Source: Balanoglossus misakiensis
Lineage: Eukaryota > Hemichordata
NCBI GenBank assembly: GCA_040954595.2
Contig: CM082577.2
Span: forward strand, 14,446,001-14,510,000
Length of the DNA stretch: 64,000 bases
Reading direction: 5' to 3'
Below, piece by piece: positions 48,786 to 56,997 of this stretch. Each line of letters begins with the position of its first letter. The first letter of the stretch is position 1. A program made the translations under genes and the position numbers. The notes under the pieces are model-generated. The model was not told the DNA's origin. It was given only the letters and a program-made list of their open reading frames with translations, and did not search any database.

Positions 48786-50182
48786 GCTTTACTCCTGCGA
48801 ACGAACCAAACCCACATTAACGTGTTAAAGTGAAATGCAAATGGCAGAAAACAACATTCGCGAGCGAAATAATAACGAAAAAAATACCACGATGTACCGG
48901 CTTTTGCACAGGCCCGATTTTCGCCCGATTTTCTAAACGTATATGACACAGAAGGGATTATTTTTTATTAAATTGTTGTTTGGACCAACTCCTCAATGTT
49001 TTTATTTGTTGTAATGTCACTATACATTCGTGTAATGTGAATAAATGTTCCTTTTCAAACCATAACCGTTCATGTCCCGTCGCAGTGAATGAATGAATGA
49101 ACGAACGAATGATGAATGACGGAAGGAATTAATGAATGAAGGACAGAATTAATGAATGAATTTGAAGGCTGCGCCAGCAAACTGGACATAGGAGATGGCG
49201 CGTGTCATCCTTTAAACTGAGAGAGCCTGTTAGTCGTAATCAGGGAGTGTGATAAGTATAAGTATAAGTGGCCGTTAGAGGGCGCGTATTCGAACAACCA
49301 TGTCATGTCGCTGCAATGAATTTGAAGGCTGCACCAGCAAACTGGACATAGGGAAGTACGCTTTATCGTTCACAAGTGTATAATTGTACATGTGAATGTC
49401 AGCGGGCACTTTGTCTACAAGGCATATCGTGTGTAAGTACTCGTTTCATGCAGGCGCATATTTGGACATTTGACCGTTAAAGGGTGTGATAGTTATAAAA
49501 ATCATTCGGGTATAAGTACGGTAATACGCGTGTCATGCGTGGGTTTTCGGTCAGCGGAAAAGGATACGTCATGTTTGTGGACCTACATTTAACAAACATA
49601 CAGACAAGAACGTGTTTTTTCCAACATATGTCTTTATTACCAGAGAATGAGCGAGACACAACGGGATTTCTCGACATTTATAACGCCTTAAAGGGACAAA
49701 GTCTCTCTCTCGCTGCCCTTTTTTCCATTAATTATGTTTGATACAAGACACTGGTTATGTTAATGTAAATGTGGATATATAGTGAATCAATGATCAACCA
49801 CACAAAACTTCCATCCCACTTGTATGATATGAGAGTAAAAACTCACCCAAAATGAATAAATGGTAAAGAACGATTATTCATTTTGGCGAGTTTTTTTCAC
49901 TCTCCTGACTATAAGAGGGATGGAAGTTGTGTGAGTGAAAAAAACTCGCCAAAATGAATAATCGTTCTTTACCATTTATTCATTTTGGGTGAGTTTTTAC
50001 TCTCATATCATACAAGTGGGATGGAAGTTTTGTGTGGTTGATCATTGATTCACTATATATCCACATTTACATTAACATAACCAGTGTCTTGTATCAAATA
50101 TAATTAATTGAAAAAAGGGCAGCGAGAGAGAGACTGTGTCCCTTTAATATCTCCATCCATTGCGGAATTTTTATACCAACCG
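48786..50182. other. Spacer after BTB copy B, including the large palindrome
   Basis: The first kilobase repeats the copy A spacer. From about 49690 it enters the palindrome (next entry). No gene. Confidence 0.5.
49690..50147. repeat. Large near-perfect palindrome (arms of about 210-215 bp)
   Basis: The inner arms 49737-49902 and 49933-50098 (166 bases) look perfect. They extend outward with a few mismatches to about 49690 and 50147 (aagggacaaagtctctctct against its complement). The loop is 30 bases (49903-49932). The right arm is related to the TGF-beta-like intron segment at 8846-8972, and the left arm to 44690-44800. The arm ends (cagcgagagagagact) look like the ends of a dispersed element, so two head-to-head copies of one element is a simple explanation. 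Confidence 0.9.
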
Positions 50183-51832
50183 TTATACCGGTTTTACAAA
50201 ATTTTTCTTTTCACCCGATTCAAATGGTTCTAGAAAATAACCTGTCGACATATACCCATATTTTTTGGACAAGAGGGGATCTTGATGTATCAATACATGT
50301 ACATTTGTGTCGGCGTGACCCATATATTCAATAAGGAAAAAATTGCGACGCAAATTATATTCGAGTTTCCGTAAGAAGGTTGTATTACGTGCCCATTTTG
50401 TGACAGGAGATGGTGTTTTGGCATTGGGTCTAGAACCTGATTTAAACTTGCCAACCAGACTAACAAATTGTCCCAGTTGGTTCGGTTTAAACTCGAAAAA
50501 GTATAACGTGCCTCCCATACGAAAGCAAAAACAAGTGTTACTTCGGTTCATTTCATCTATGCGACACCGTCTTTCTCTTTCGTTGGCGTATGTGCACTGT
50601 GACATTTCTATCATAGGGAAAGGATCTTCGAAGGCACATGCACATTCTTGTAAGGCCCGACATTTTGTTTCAAACATGCGATACAAATATTCTTGTACAG
50701 CCGACGTAAATTCCGGGATGGGTTGGTGATAGTCCGATCCTGACAATGTCAATATCATCAACATGTCGAGACATAGCGACGGGTGGATAAAATGTGTGTG
50801 GTGTAGGGCTGAAAAGGCAACGCAGGCACCCTTGTTGGTTAAGTCAAGTTTGAAATCGAACGTCGGCCGTTGACTTATGAGCGTAACGTCTCCGCCACTT
50901 GAGATTAGACCCACATAAGCGTCTGTGTCGACTGACACTTGAATAATCTTCCGCGACGGAATACTACTAACTACGGAGAGCATAATATCTGCTTCTTCCG
51001 GTACGTGTGAAATTTGAGATAAGGCCGTCTCTAGTTCTTCCCACGAGCCTTCTCCACAAAGTTTTGACCACCAGTTGTTTGTCTGATACCTCTCGGCCGC
51101 ATTGAACCCCTTTCTATTGCATAATATGTATACGCGAAATGGCAATTGCAAATATGAGTTACGCAGTCTATCTGATAGCAGTTGCAGAAGACGAAGTCGA
51201 AACTCAGGCAACCGTAGCAGTCTTTGTAAACTACCTCTGAACGGAAACTTGACATCTCTGGGCGTCAACTTGTTCTTTGCCATACTTACAATTTTTTTTC
51301 TATCAGATTCGTTCGAGACGGTAGACATTTCTTTGTCTAACGCAGCCAACCACCTGTTAACATCTGTTTGTTGTGCACGCTTTTCAGCTGTCGTTTTTTT
51401 GGCGAACGGTGAGCTTCCATCAAAACACAAAACTAAATCTTGCAGGCGCATATCGCTCGCGGAATCTGCATGTTTTTCTTGCGACTGCCTTACAGTATAG
51501 GCAAAGTCAATAGTGTCCCGTAAAAAGGCTTGAACGACGTAGTCTTCCCTTTGGAGGGCCCAGACTTTGTTTTGTATATGAGAGTGTCCGTTCTCATCTC
51601 TAATTTCTTTAAGATCACCAATGATGCTCGCATCAGTGAAACAATCGCGGTAACTTTTATACTTTTCCGTAATGAAGGTGCCACTCCTGCTCAGTGGTGT
51701 GGGAATTCTGTAGAAAGTTTGCGTGCCATCCATAACGAGAACATCCCTATTTAATATAGCTTGGACTGTATCAATGTACCCAAATGATTCTTTGTTGCAT
51801 AGTTTACGCAGGAATACACTGGCGATCCCCAT
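50183..51832 (-). CDS. XPG/FEN-type structure-specific nuclease
   Basis: The frame opens at 51856, but a reverse-strand TATATAAAGG (51875-51884) would put the transcript start near 51849. Met9 (51832; MGIASVFLRKL) is then the true start and matches the MGI N-terminus of FEN1 nucleases; length 549. In long-frame numbering the acidic metal-binding set is complete: D43 (VLVMDG), D146 (LCFDGSSP), E288 and D290 (PEEAD), D310 and D312 (SVDTDA), D375 (LSGSDY). R160 (EKR) is in the usual helical gateway. FEN/XPG enzymes cut 5' flaps and bubbles. Herpesvirus vhs (UL41) is also of this fold and degrades mRNA; whether this copy acts on DNA or RNA cannot be told. The stop lies about 35 bases beyond the palindrome. 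Confidence 0.82.
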   Translation of the reverse strand: MGIASVFLRKLCNKESFGYIDTVQAILNRDVLVMDGTQTFYRIPTPLSRSGTFITEKYKSYRDCFTDASIIGDLKEIRDENGHSHIQNKVWALQREDYVVQAFLRDTIDFAYTVRQSQEKHADSASDMRLQDLVLCFDGSSPFAKKTTAEKRAQQTDVNRWLAALDKEMSTVSNESDRKKIVSMAKNKLTPRDVKFPFRGSLQRLLRLPEFRLRLLQLLSDRLRNSYLQLPFRVYILCNRKGFNAAERYQTNNWWSKLCGEGSWEELETALSQISHVPEEADIMLSVVSSIPSRKIIQVSVDTDAYVGLISSGGDVTLISQRPTFDFKLDLTNKGACVAFSALHHTHFIHPSLCLDMLMILTLSGSDYHQPIPEFTSAVQEYLYRMFETKCRALQECACAFEDPFPMIEMSQCTYANERERRCRIDEMNRSNTCFCFRMGGTLYFFEFKPNQLGQFVSLVGKFKSGSRPNAKTPSPVTKWARNTTFLRKLEYNLRRNFFLIEYMGHADTNVHVLIHQDPLLSKKYGYMSTGYFLEPFESGEKKNFVKPV

Positions 51833-51874
51833 CTTCTCCACAGATAAATGGTGCAAAATATATGTACGGAGTTA

Positions 51875-51884
51875 CCTTTATATA
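51875..51884 (-). promoter_or_regulatory. TATA box of the XPG-type nuclease gene
   Basis: TATATAAAGG on the reverse strand. Standard TATA-to-start spacing (about 30 bases) puts initiation between the first in-frame ATG (51856) and Met9 (51832), which decides in favour of Met9. Confidence 0.7.
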
Positions 51885-52130
51885 ATGTTCACTGACCAGT
51901 ATAACCTTGTACGACATTTCACGTTGGTATCACCAGGCGTATGTATATGCAAAGATTCCTTCTTTAATACGCGTTTTCGTTGACGTTGGGATGGTCGGAT
52001 GATAGGTGTCATGGTTGTCTTGGCTCTATTGCTGGAAATATGCTTGGATTCATCCAAGCAAGGGAACTCACCATGCTCGTATGTGTCCATCGTAAGACAC
52101 TTGTGGTAATGTGAAACATTCATAGTAACT

Positions 52131-52340
52131 TTTGCCCATAATATTATCCCAAATTCTGACGTCACATATTGTACATGCAACGAGCACAGTTAAGGCCGTC
52201 AACAAAGTCTGTCATGACTGTTTGCCCACAACATTAGCCCAAATTCTGAGGTCACATATTGTACATGCAACGAGCAAAGGTAAGGCCGTCAACAAAGTCT
52301 GTCATGACTGTTTGCCCACGAGTAAGGCCGTCAAGTAAGC
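52131..52340 (+). repeat. 90-bp tandem repeat with CRE-like sites
   Basis: Units start at 52131 (tttgcccata) and 52221, with a truncated third at 52311. The first two share ccaaattctga.gtcacatat. Unit 1 contains a full CRE-like TGACGTCA and unit 2 has TGAGGTCA. The placement 180-390 bases upstream of the RHIM-protein start suggests an enhancer; that is inference. Confidence 0.8.
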
Positions 52341-52451
52341 TTGTAAAACCGTGTCGAATTATGGAGTCCTGTATCTCATACTTGTAATCGTTGAACGCAC
52401 AAGTAAGGCCATGTCGTGAGTTGTTTTATATGCTCGTCGTGTAATCTCGCA

Positions 52452-52458
52452 TATAAAA
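52452..52458 (+). promoter_or_regulatory. TATA box of the RHIM-protein gene
   Basis: TATAAAA lies 63-69 bases before ATG 52521. The open frame extends upstream to 52416, before the TATA box, so the longer start cannot be used from this promoter. Confidence 0.7.
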
Positions 52459-52520
52459 TAGACATTGGACGCCAAAACAGCTCCACTTTTCCATTTAGAC
52501 GATCCACGAAGGTGTTTAGG

Positions 52521-53177
52521 ATGACTACCACCGGTGTATACATTAATGGACACGGCGGGTCTATTCAAATCGGTAATGGCAATTTCATGGTAGTTAACGA
52601 AACCAAGCGTAAACGAAAGACTTGCATTGTCGTATGCGGCATGTTCAGCGTAGACGAATTGAATGCAGCTTCTTACAGGTGTGGCGCAGACTCTATATTT
52701 GTCGACGTAGGACCTTTGCAGATAGCCGGACACGACGGACTGGACGGACCAGACTTTTGTATATCGCAGTCCAGAATTTTAACAACGGTGGCGGACAAAT
52801 TACGACAGTCTACCTCTCGTGTCGTTTTGACAAACATGTGTCCTGAAATAAGTCGGCACGTCTTCGCCATGCACGAGATCGCAAGAGGCAACACTTCTAT
52901 GGGTAGATACAATGATGTAACAGACTCTGCGAGGTTGTCATTTGCATGGGCTTTAAAACGGTTTTCTAGAATTGTGTACCTCGTCATGCCAAATTACGAC
53001 AAGCAGAGATTCAGACGGTCTGTACGGACTATGACCCAAACTAAAGAAGAGTTCTATTGCGCACAATACCGACAAGGCCTACTAGACCAGTTACCACGAG
53101 AACCGGGTGTAGAAGTAGTCACCGAACAAGATACAGATGTAGCACAGATAGCCCACAGAATCGTGTCTGATTCCTAA
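52521..53177 (+). CDS. RHIM-containing protein
   Basis: 218 residues from ATG 52521 (agg ATG act), chosen because the TATA box follows the upstream ATG at 52416. Residues 13-25 are GSIQIGNGNFMVV, which fits the RIP homotypic interaction motif: the core I/V-Q-I/V/L-G (15-18) followed by N-x-M/Y (N21, M23) with glycine-rich flanks. RHIMs assemble amyloid in RIPK1, RIPK3, ZBP1 and TRIF. Two herpesviruses carry RHIMs that interfere with necroptosis (MCMV M45, HSV ICP6). The motif sits at the extreme N-terminus. The rest (about 35-218) looks like an alpha/beta domain (CIVVCGMFS, SIFVDVGPLQI, RVVLTNMCPE, RIVYLVMP), Rossmann-like in pattern, but I recognise no family. Intronless, divergent from the nuclease. 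Death-pathway interference is inference. Confidence 0.62.
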   Translation: MTTTGVYINGHGGSIQIGNGNFMVVNETKRKRKTCIVVCGMFSVDELNAASYRCGADSIFVDVGPLQIAGHDGLDGPDFCISQSRILTTVADKLRQSTSRVVLTNMCPEISRHVFAMHEIARGNTSMGRYNDVTDSARLSFAWALKRFSRIVYLVMPNYDKQRFRRSVRTMTQTKEEFYCAQYRQGLLDQLPREPGVEVVTEQDTDVAQIAHRIVSDS

Positions 53178-54450
53178 AATAATGGTTTTTGTTGTTGGAG
53201 AAGATCGTTTGCGAAATAATTGTAATACACTATTGTTGTAATAAAGTTGGGCGGTAACGTATCCACACTTTGTAGATATTGTGGTATGGCCTGTTGATTT
53301 GTGAATAGTTCGAAGTAAGAGTCAACCTTTTATTTAATTTGTCCATGAGACATTTCAAGGCAGCTGCAGGGGAAAAATTGTTGTTTCTATGAAATTGGTT
53401 GCGACGCAATTAAGTGGCCCGTGGAAAACAAGAGACGACGCAAGTTAAATTGTGCACGGTTAATGTTATACTGTTCCATATTCATCACCATGGTTGGTTT
53501 ACATTTACCCATGCAAAAATGCTATGCATTCACAACAGAGAACATGATTCAAGACAATCATGGGCTGAACAAATTCGGCATAAATGTATTTTGTTTCAAG
53601 CTTGCGGAGTCATTCTGCTATAAAATGATCTATGCATGCATACTGTAAATATCATGGCACATTCAGTTGATTCAAATCCAAAGTTGAAAACTGACAAGAC
53701 ATTAATACTTCCCCACTCAATAATGCAAGTTAGCAGAAATGGTTGACAAGAAAGCTGATTTTATTAGAGCAAAATGAACAAACTCCATAAGTCATTCTAC
53801 CATAAAATGTTCAATACATGCACACCTTAATACGGCCAAGAAATTAAATATTTCATTCATTAATTTTTTTCTCTGGAATTGTCCCCGAGGCACTTCTTCA
53901 CTCTAAAACACCAACTTGTTTAATTTCATAATTTGATTAAAGCCTATAAACATATCTCCCAAGATCACACACTGTCAGACAAAGTTGTGAACTTTTTCAC
54001 AGTACTGTTGTTAAATTTGCTTGCCTGTTGTTCTGTCGGATGGTCAGTTTTACATTTCAACTCCTATGTTTATGGCCGGATTTGTACACAGATGGGACAG
54101 TTGAGCCAAAGAAACACAAATGTAGCCACAGTACATATTGAAAGACAGCAACTTTGTCCCTGTAATGACTTTCTACTCATGATGTTTACCTCTAGCAAGA
54201 TGATAAGTCAACAGCGTGGCAACGGACACATAAAGACTTTGATGAAGATGAAGACCTGCGCTCATCTTCGTTATCATACGTATTCTGCATCTACGAGAAC
54301 CGTGACGATGTAGTCGCGTTTTCCTTTTCACTTGGACAACTTCTGTCTTCAAGGGAATCAATTATATTATCGCTGTTCTATGTGTTGCCCACATCACTCA
54401 ATGCGTGAATCAGGCTATAGTCTATCATATTGTTATTCTCGTGGTTGTTT
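53178..54450. other. Host-like AT-rich intergenic region
   Basis: No supported gene. Diverged doubled phrases (cattctgctataaaatgatctatgcatgc near 53610 and cattctaccataaaatgttcaatacatgc near 53794) show an old local duplication. The right end (54100-54450) is probably the 3' UTR of the Ikaros-type gene. Confidence 0.45.
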
Positions 54451-55669
54451 TCATAGGGGGAATGGATAGGCAGTTGATGTAACTGGCGATATGGGGTTTT
54501 CTTCAATTGGGTATCCATACATGGCAAGCACAGTATTGTACGTACTTTCCAAGCCCTGGAAAATCAATAAACAATTTAAATATTATTTCGATAAATAATG
54601 ACGCTGGATCTTGTTTTGTTTAAGTAACGTATGAAGAAGCGATGTACTTGCATCTCGACTTTTTGCTATAAATGAAAAACAAGATGTATCCACTTGGAAG
54701 AAGCTGTCAAGCAATGTGTGATGATTGCATTTTTCCTAACTACCATGGATGCCATAGAGGGCGCTATTAGGGGTCAGCTTCAAAACTACGGGGTTCTTAA
54801 CAAAACCCCGACTGTTAACAAGTAGGTATACGTTGATTTGTCCCTCCATGTAGCCCAAGTAAACTGTGTACATGATGATTGTGCCCTTACCTGTGGCAAT
54901 GCAGTACTGTCATTGATTATTCCGTTCTTTGTTAAACCATGAATGCCATCGCCGTCTTCATCTAGACGACTTAGTCTGACTCCATCTTAGAAGAAGAGAA
55001 AGACATTCATTGATTCACCTTGATTGCAATTCTGTCCAGATTTAATAAATGCAGATACAAATCAACTTGTCATTAGCTGTAAGTGCAAATAACAAACAAA
55101 ACACCAGCTACTGCCGACAACTTACCAGGGTTCTCTTTGCCCACGATGCCTTTGACATGCTTGGGAATCTTGATTTCCATCTTCCCGGCTGTTTGGTACC
55201 GACATTTCTTCATATGTACCCGGAGCGATGATTTACGCTTGTATCCCATCCCGCACCATTGACAGACATGTCTCCTTTCTTCCGTGTGTGTCACCATATG
55301 TTCTAGGAGCGCGTATCTACGCCTCGCTTCATACGGACACACACTGCATTTATAGGGTTTCTCGTCGCTGTGGGTTGTCAGGTGTCTTTTCAGATTGCCT
55401 TTCAGTGCTGAGGCAAAGCCACAGATGTCACAAGTGTATGGCCTGTCATCTGAAGAAGCAAACAAACCAAAGTCCAATTATTCAAGCCTCAAAAAGTGCC
55501 ATGCATATCCATATGCTGGGAACAAATTTCGCCAATGTAAATACCAAGAATGCATATGCCAGACATGTAATCTATTTTTGTCCCCTTTCAACTAATTAGT
55601 CCTACTGTAATATGGACAATGAGTCCGAAATACAGTTTATAATAATAATAATAATACTAATACTAATAC

Positions 55670-55723
<54 letters not shown>

Positions 55724-55804
55724 GCATACTAAAATTGTACGGGTAAAATTATCATTTTTCATCACGGAACTGAACAGATTATGTTTACCTCTAGTCGGTC
55801 TCAT
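54451..55804 (-). CDS. Ikaros-family-like C2H2 zinc-finger protein, four coding exons
   Basis: Minus-strand coding exons are 55789-55804 (ATG), 55126-55449, 54891-54985 and 54451-54555 (TGA). The donors are GTAAAC (55788-55783), GTAAG (55125) and GTAAG (54890). The acceptors are TTCTTCAG, CTTCTAAG and TTTTCCAG. The intron phases (1, 1, 0) agree across all joins, and every exon is open; 179 residues in all. Three fingers at about residues 10-80 follow the Ikaros N-terminal finger arrangement: KGNLKRHLTTHSDEKPYKC, then RRRYALLEHMVTH, then CQWCGMGYKRKSSLRVHMKK. The C-terminal two-finger dimerisation module of Ikaros is absent, so it may be a short Ikaros-factor-like protein. The exon structure marks it as host-like, yet viral-type genes flank it on both sides. 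Neither a further upstream exon nor alternative splicing can be excluded. Confidence 0.7.
55640..55722 (+). repeat. (ATA)n microsatellite in the Ikaros-like intron
   Basis: An uninterrupted to lightly interrupted aat/ata run about 83 bases long inside intron 1 of the zinc-finger gene. Confidence 0.95.
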
Positions 55805-56303
55805 CTTCGAATGGGTCGTCTATCTATGTTCGCTGGGCCGGGAGACGTTTGACGTGTGTCGGTGGTGTCAGAGTTGGGCAGAATGTCACGCCCTATGCGA
55901 CGACCGTAGCCGAAGTGGTGGCGTAACGACCTCTCCAGGCCTGATAATAGGTGGATATGTGGCATGTCAGCGAGTGTTGACGGTTCTTATTCGCGTGGGA
56001 CATCGTACGGGTGTTTTAAATTCCCATCGACCAATTAGAAAGCGCGGGCGGGGTGCGCCGAAGCTCTGTCCATAGCAAAATGGAGGTGAATAGTTTGCTG
56101 GTTACAGTGTGGTCAAAGGCTTAGGCACGAAAGACGCAATAATTTTATAGTGATCCCCCCCCCCCCTCACCCGGTTCATTTTGACATAGTCTTGTTTACA
56201 AAACCCGTGGAGTGTAGGGCACTGCCTTTATTTACAAACATACGTAGATATATAGTGAATTCATGGTACAGACAAATTAAACAGAAATTGATTTAGTCTT
56301 CAT
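55805..56303. other. Presumptive promoter of the Ikaros-like gene
   Basis: CpG-rich around 55830-56080 (many cg dinucleotides), consistent with a host promoter. A C/T tract lies at 56156-56167. No gene seen. Confidence 0.5.
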
Positions 56304-56963
56304 TTATTCTCTAGATGACCGATAACTATTACCACTTGTCACCCGAAAAACCTTGGGCATAACAGTTTTCATAACTTCGTCGGACCAGTAAACAGTGTTG
56401 TTATTTTGAAACTGGAACACATAATGTAACTGTTTATTCATTACATATTCGATGCTGGTGCTGACGAGGCGACAAGTAACGTGTTTATATCCCATCCTAT
56501 TCTGACATTTTCTACAGGTGTCTTCGAAAGAATCTGGTCCATTTAAAAAACACCAGTCACTATTCATTCGTTCTTCTTTGCCTCGCTGGAATACTTCGAG
56601 TTGTGTGTGCATTCTAAAAGGGTAACCTCTGTTCAAAACTATGACCCTACTTCGTGGCCATGTATGAGCGATTTCATTGTCCGCAAATTCTCCTGTAACA
56701 TTGTGATTCCTAATTGTATATGCCCCGGATCTGGCGTGCACCGTGATTCGGTCAGGCGCTGAACAATCGCGGCGAACGATTATGCCTGGCCAAGTTTTAT
56801 ACAAACTGGTTGGTGTCGCAAGATTAAAGTCAGACCGTTTTAAGTTTGGGGAGTCTTGAAATCTTAAACAATAACTGGCAGCCTGATCGATGCCAGCACA
56901 TTCAGGTATAGTCGCAGAAATAATACACACGGCGATACATAGGAGGTGTGAAATGCCCTGCAT
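56304..56963 (-). CDS. Paralogue of the matrixin-like protease without the zinc site
   Basis: 219 residues with a signal peptide (MQGISHLLCIAVCIISATIP). It aligns along most of its length with the 31406-32083 protease. Shared landmarks are SYCLRF, LYKTWPG, RDCSAPDRITVHARSG, IAHTWP, VIVLNR and SDWCF. At about residues 170-185, where the paralogue has HEIGHVIGHDH, this protein reads SIEYVMNKQLHYVFQFQ, with no HExxH, no third ligand and no Met-turn. It is therefore not a zinc protease as written. The frame is intact, which argues for a retained non-catalytic role (binding, decoy or inhibitor) rather than decay. It lies beside the large unknown gene at 56998-59955, 34 bases from its stop and on the same strand. 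Confidence 0.7.
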   Translation of the reverse strand: MQGISHLLCIAVCIISATIPECAGIDQAASYCLRFQDSPNLKRSDFNLATPTSLYKTWPGIIVRRDCSAPDRITVHARSGAYTIRNHNVTGEFADNEIAHTWPRSRVIVLNRGYPFRMHTQLEVFQRGKEERMNSDWCFLNGPDSFEDTCRKCQNRMGYKHVTCRLVSTSIEYVMNKQLHYVFQFQNNNTVYWSDEVMKTVMPKVFRVTSGNSYRSSRE

Positions 56964-56997
56964 GATTTCGGTTTGGTATCAAGTCAAAGCAATGTCA

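Larger units (their letters stand above)
32070..49786 (+). repeat. Tandem segmental duplication: satellite plus BTB gene, two copies
   Basis: Copy A (32070-44804) and copy B (44805 to about 49786) share the same order. Each begins with a leader starting gccctctagggtgacgtatg (the end of the metalloprotease gene in copy A). Then come a 403-bp satellite array, a BTB gene and a common 3' spacer. The copies are almost identical outside the array; one synonymous base (42351 against 47393) and two spacer differences are visible in the BTB-plus-spacer part. Array length differs: about 18 units plus a 2-kb insertion in A, about 4-5 units in B. Recent duplication, or possibly an assembly effect. Confidence 0.85.
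51857..52520. other. Divergent promoter region with tandem repeat
   Basis: Between the nuclease (-) and RHIM-protein (+) genes. It holds the nuclease TATA box (51875-51884), the 90-base tandem repeat at 52131-52340 and the RHIM-protein TATA box (52452-52458). No separate gene. Confidence 0.5.

Noticed and set aside
55073-55125. Extension of the zinc-finger frame beyond 55126
   Set aside because: A GTAAG donor at 55125 and matching downstream acceptors show this part is intron.
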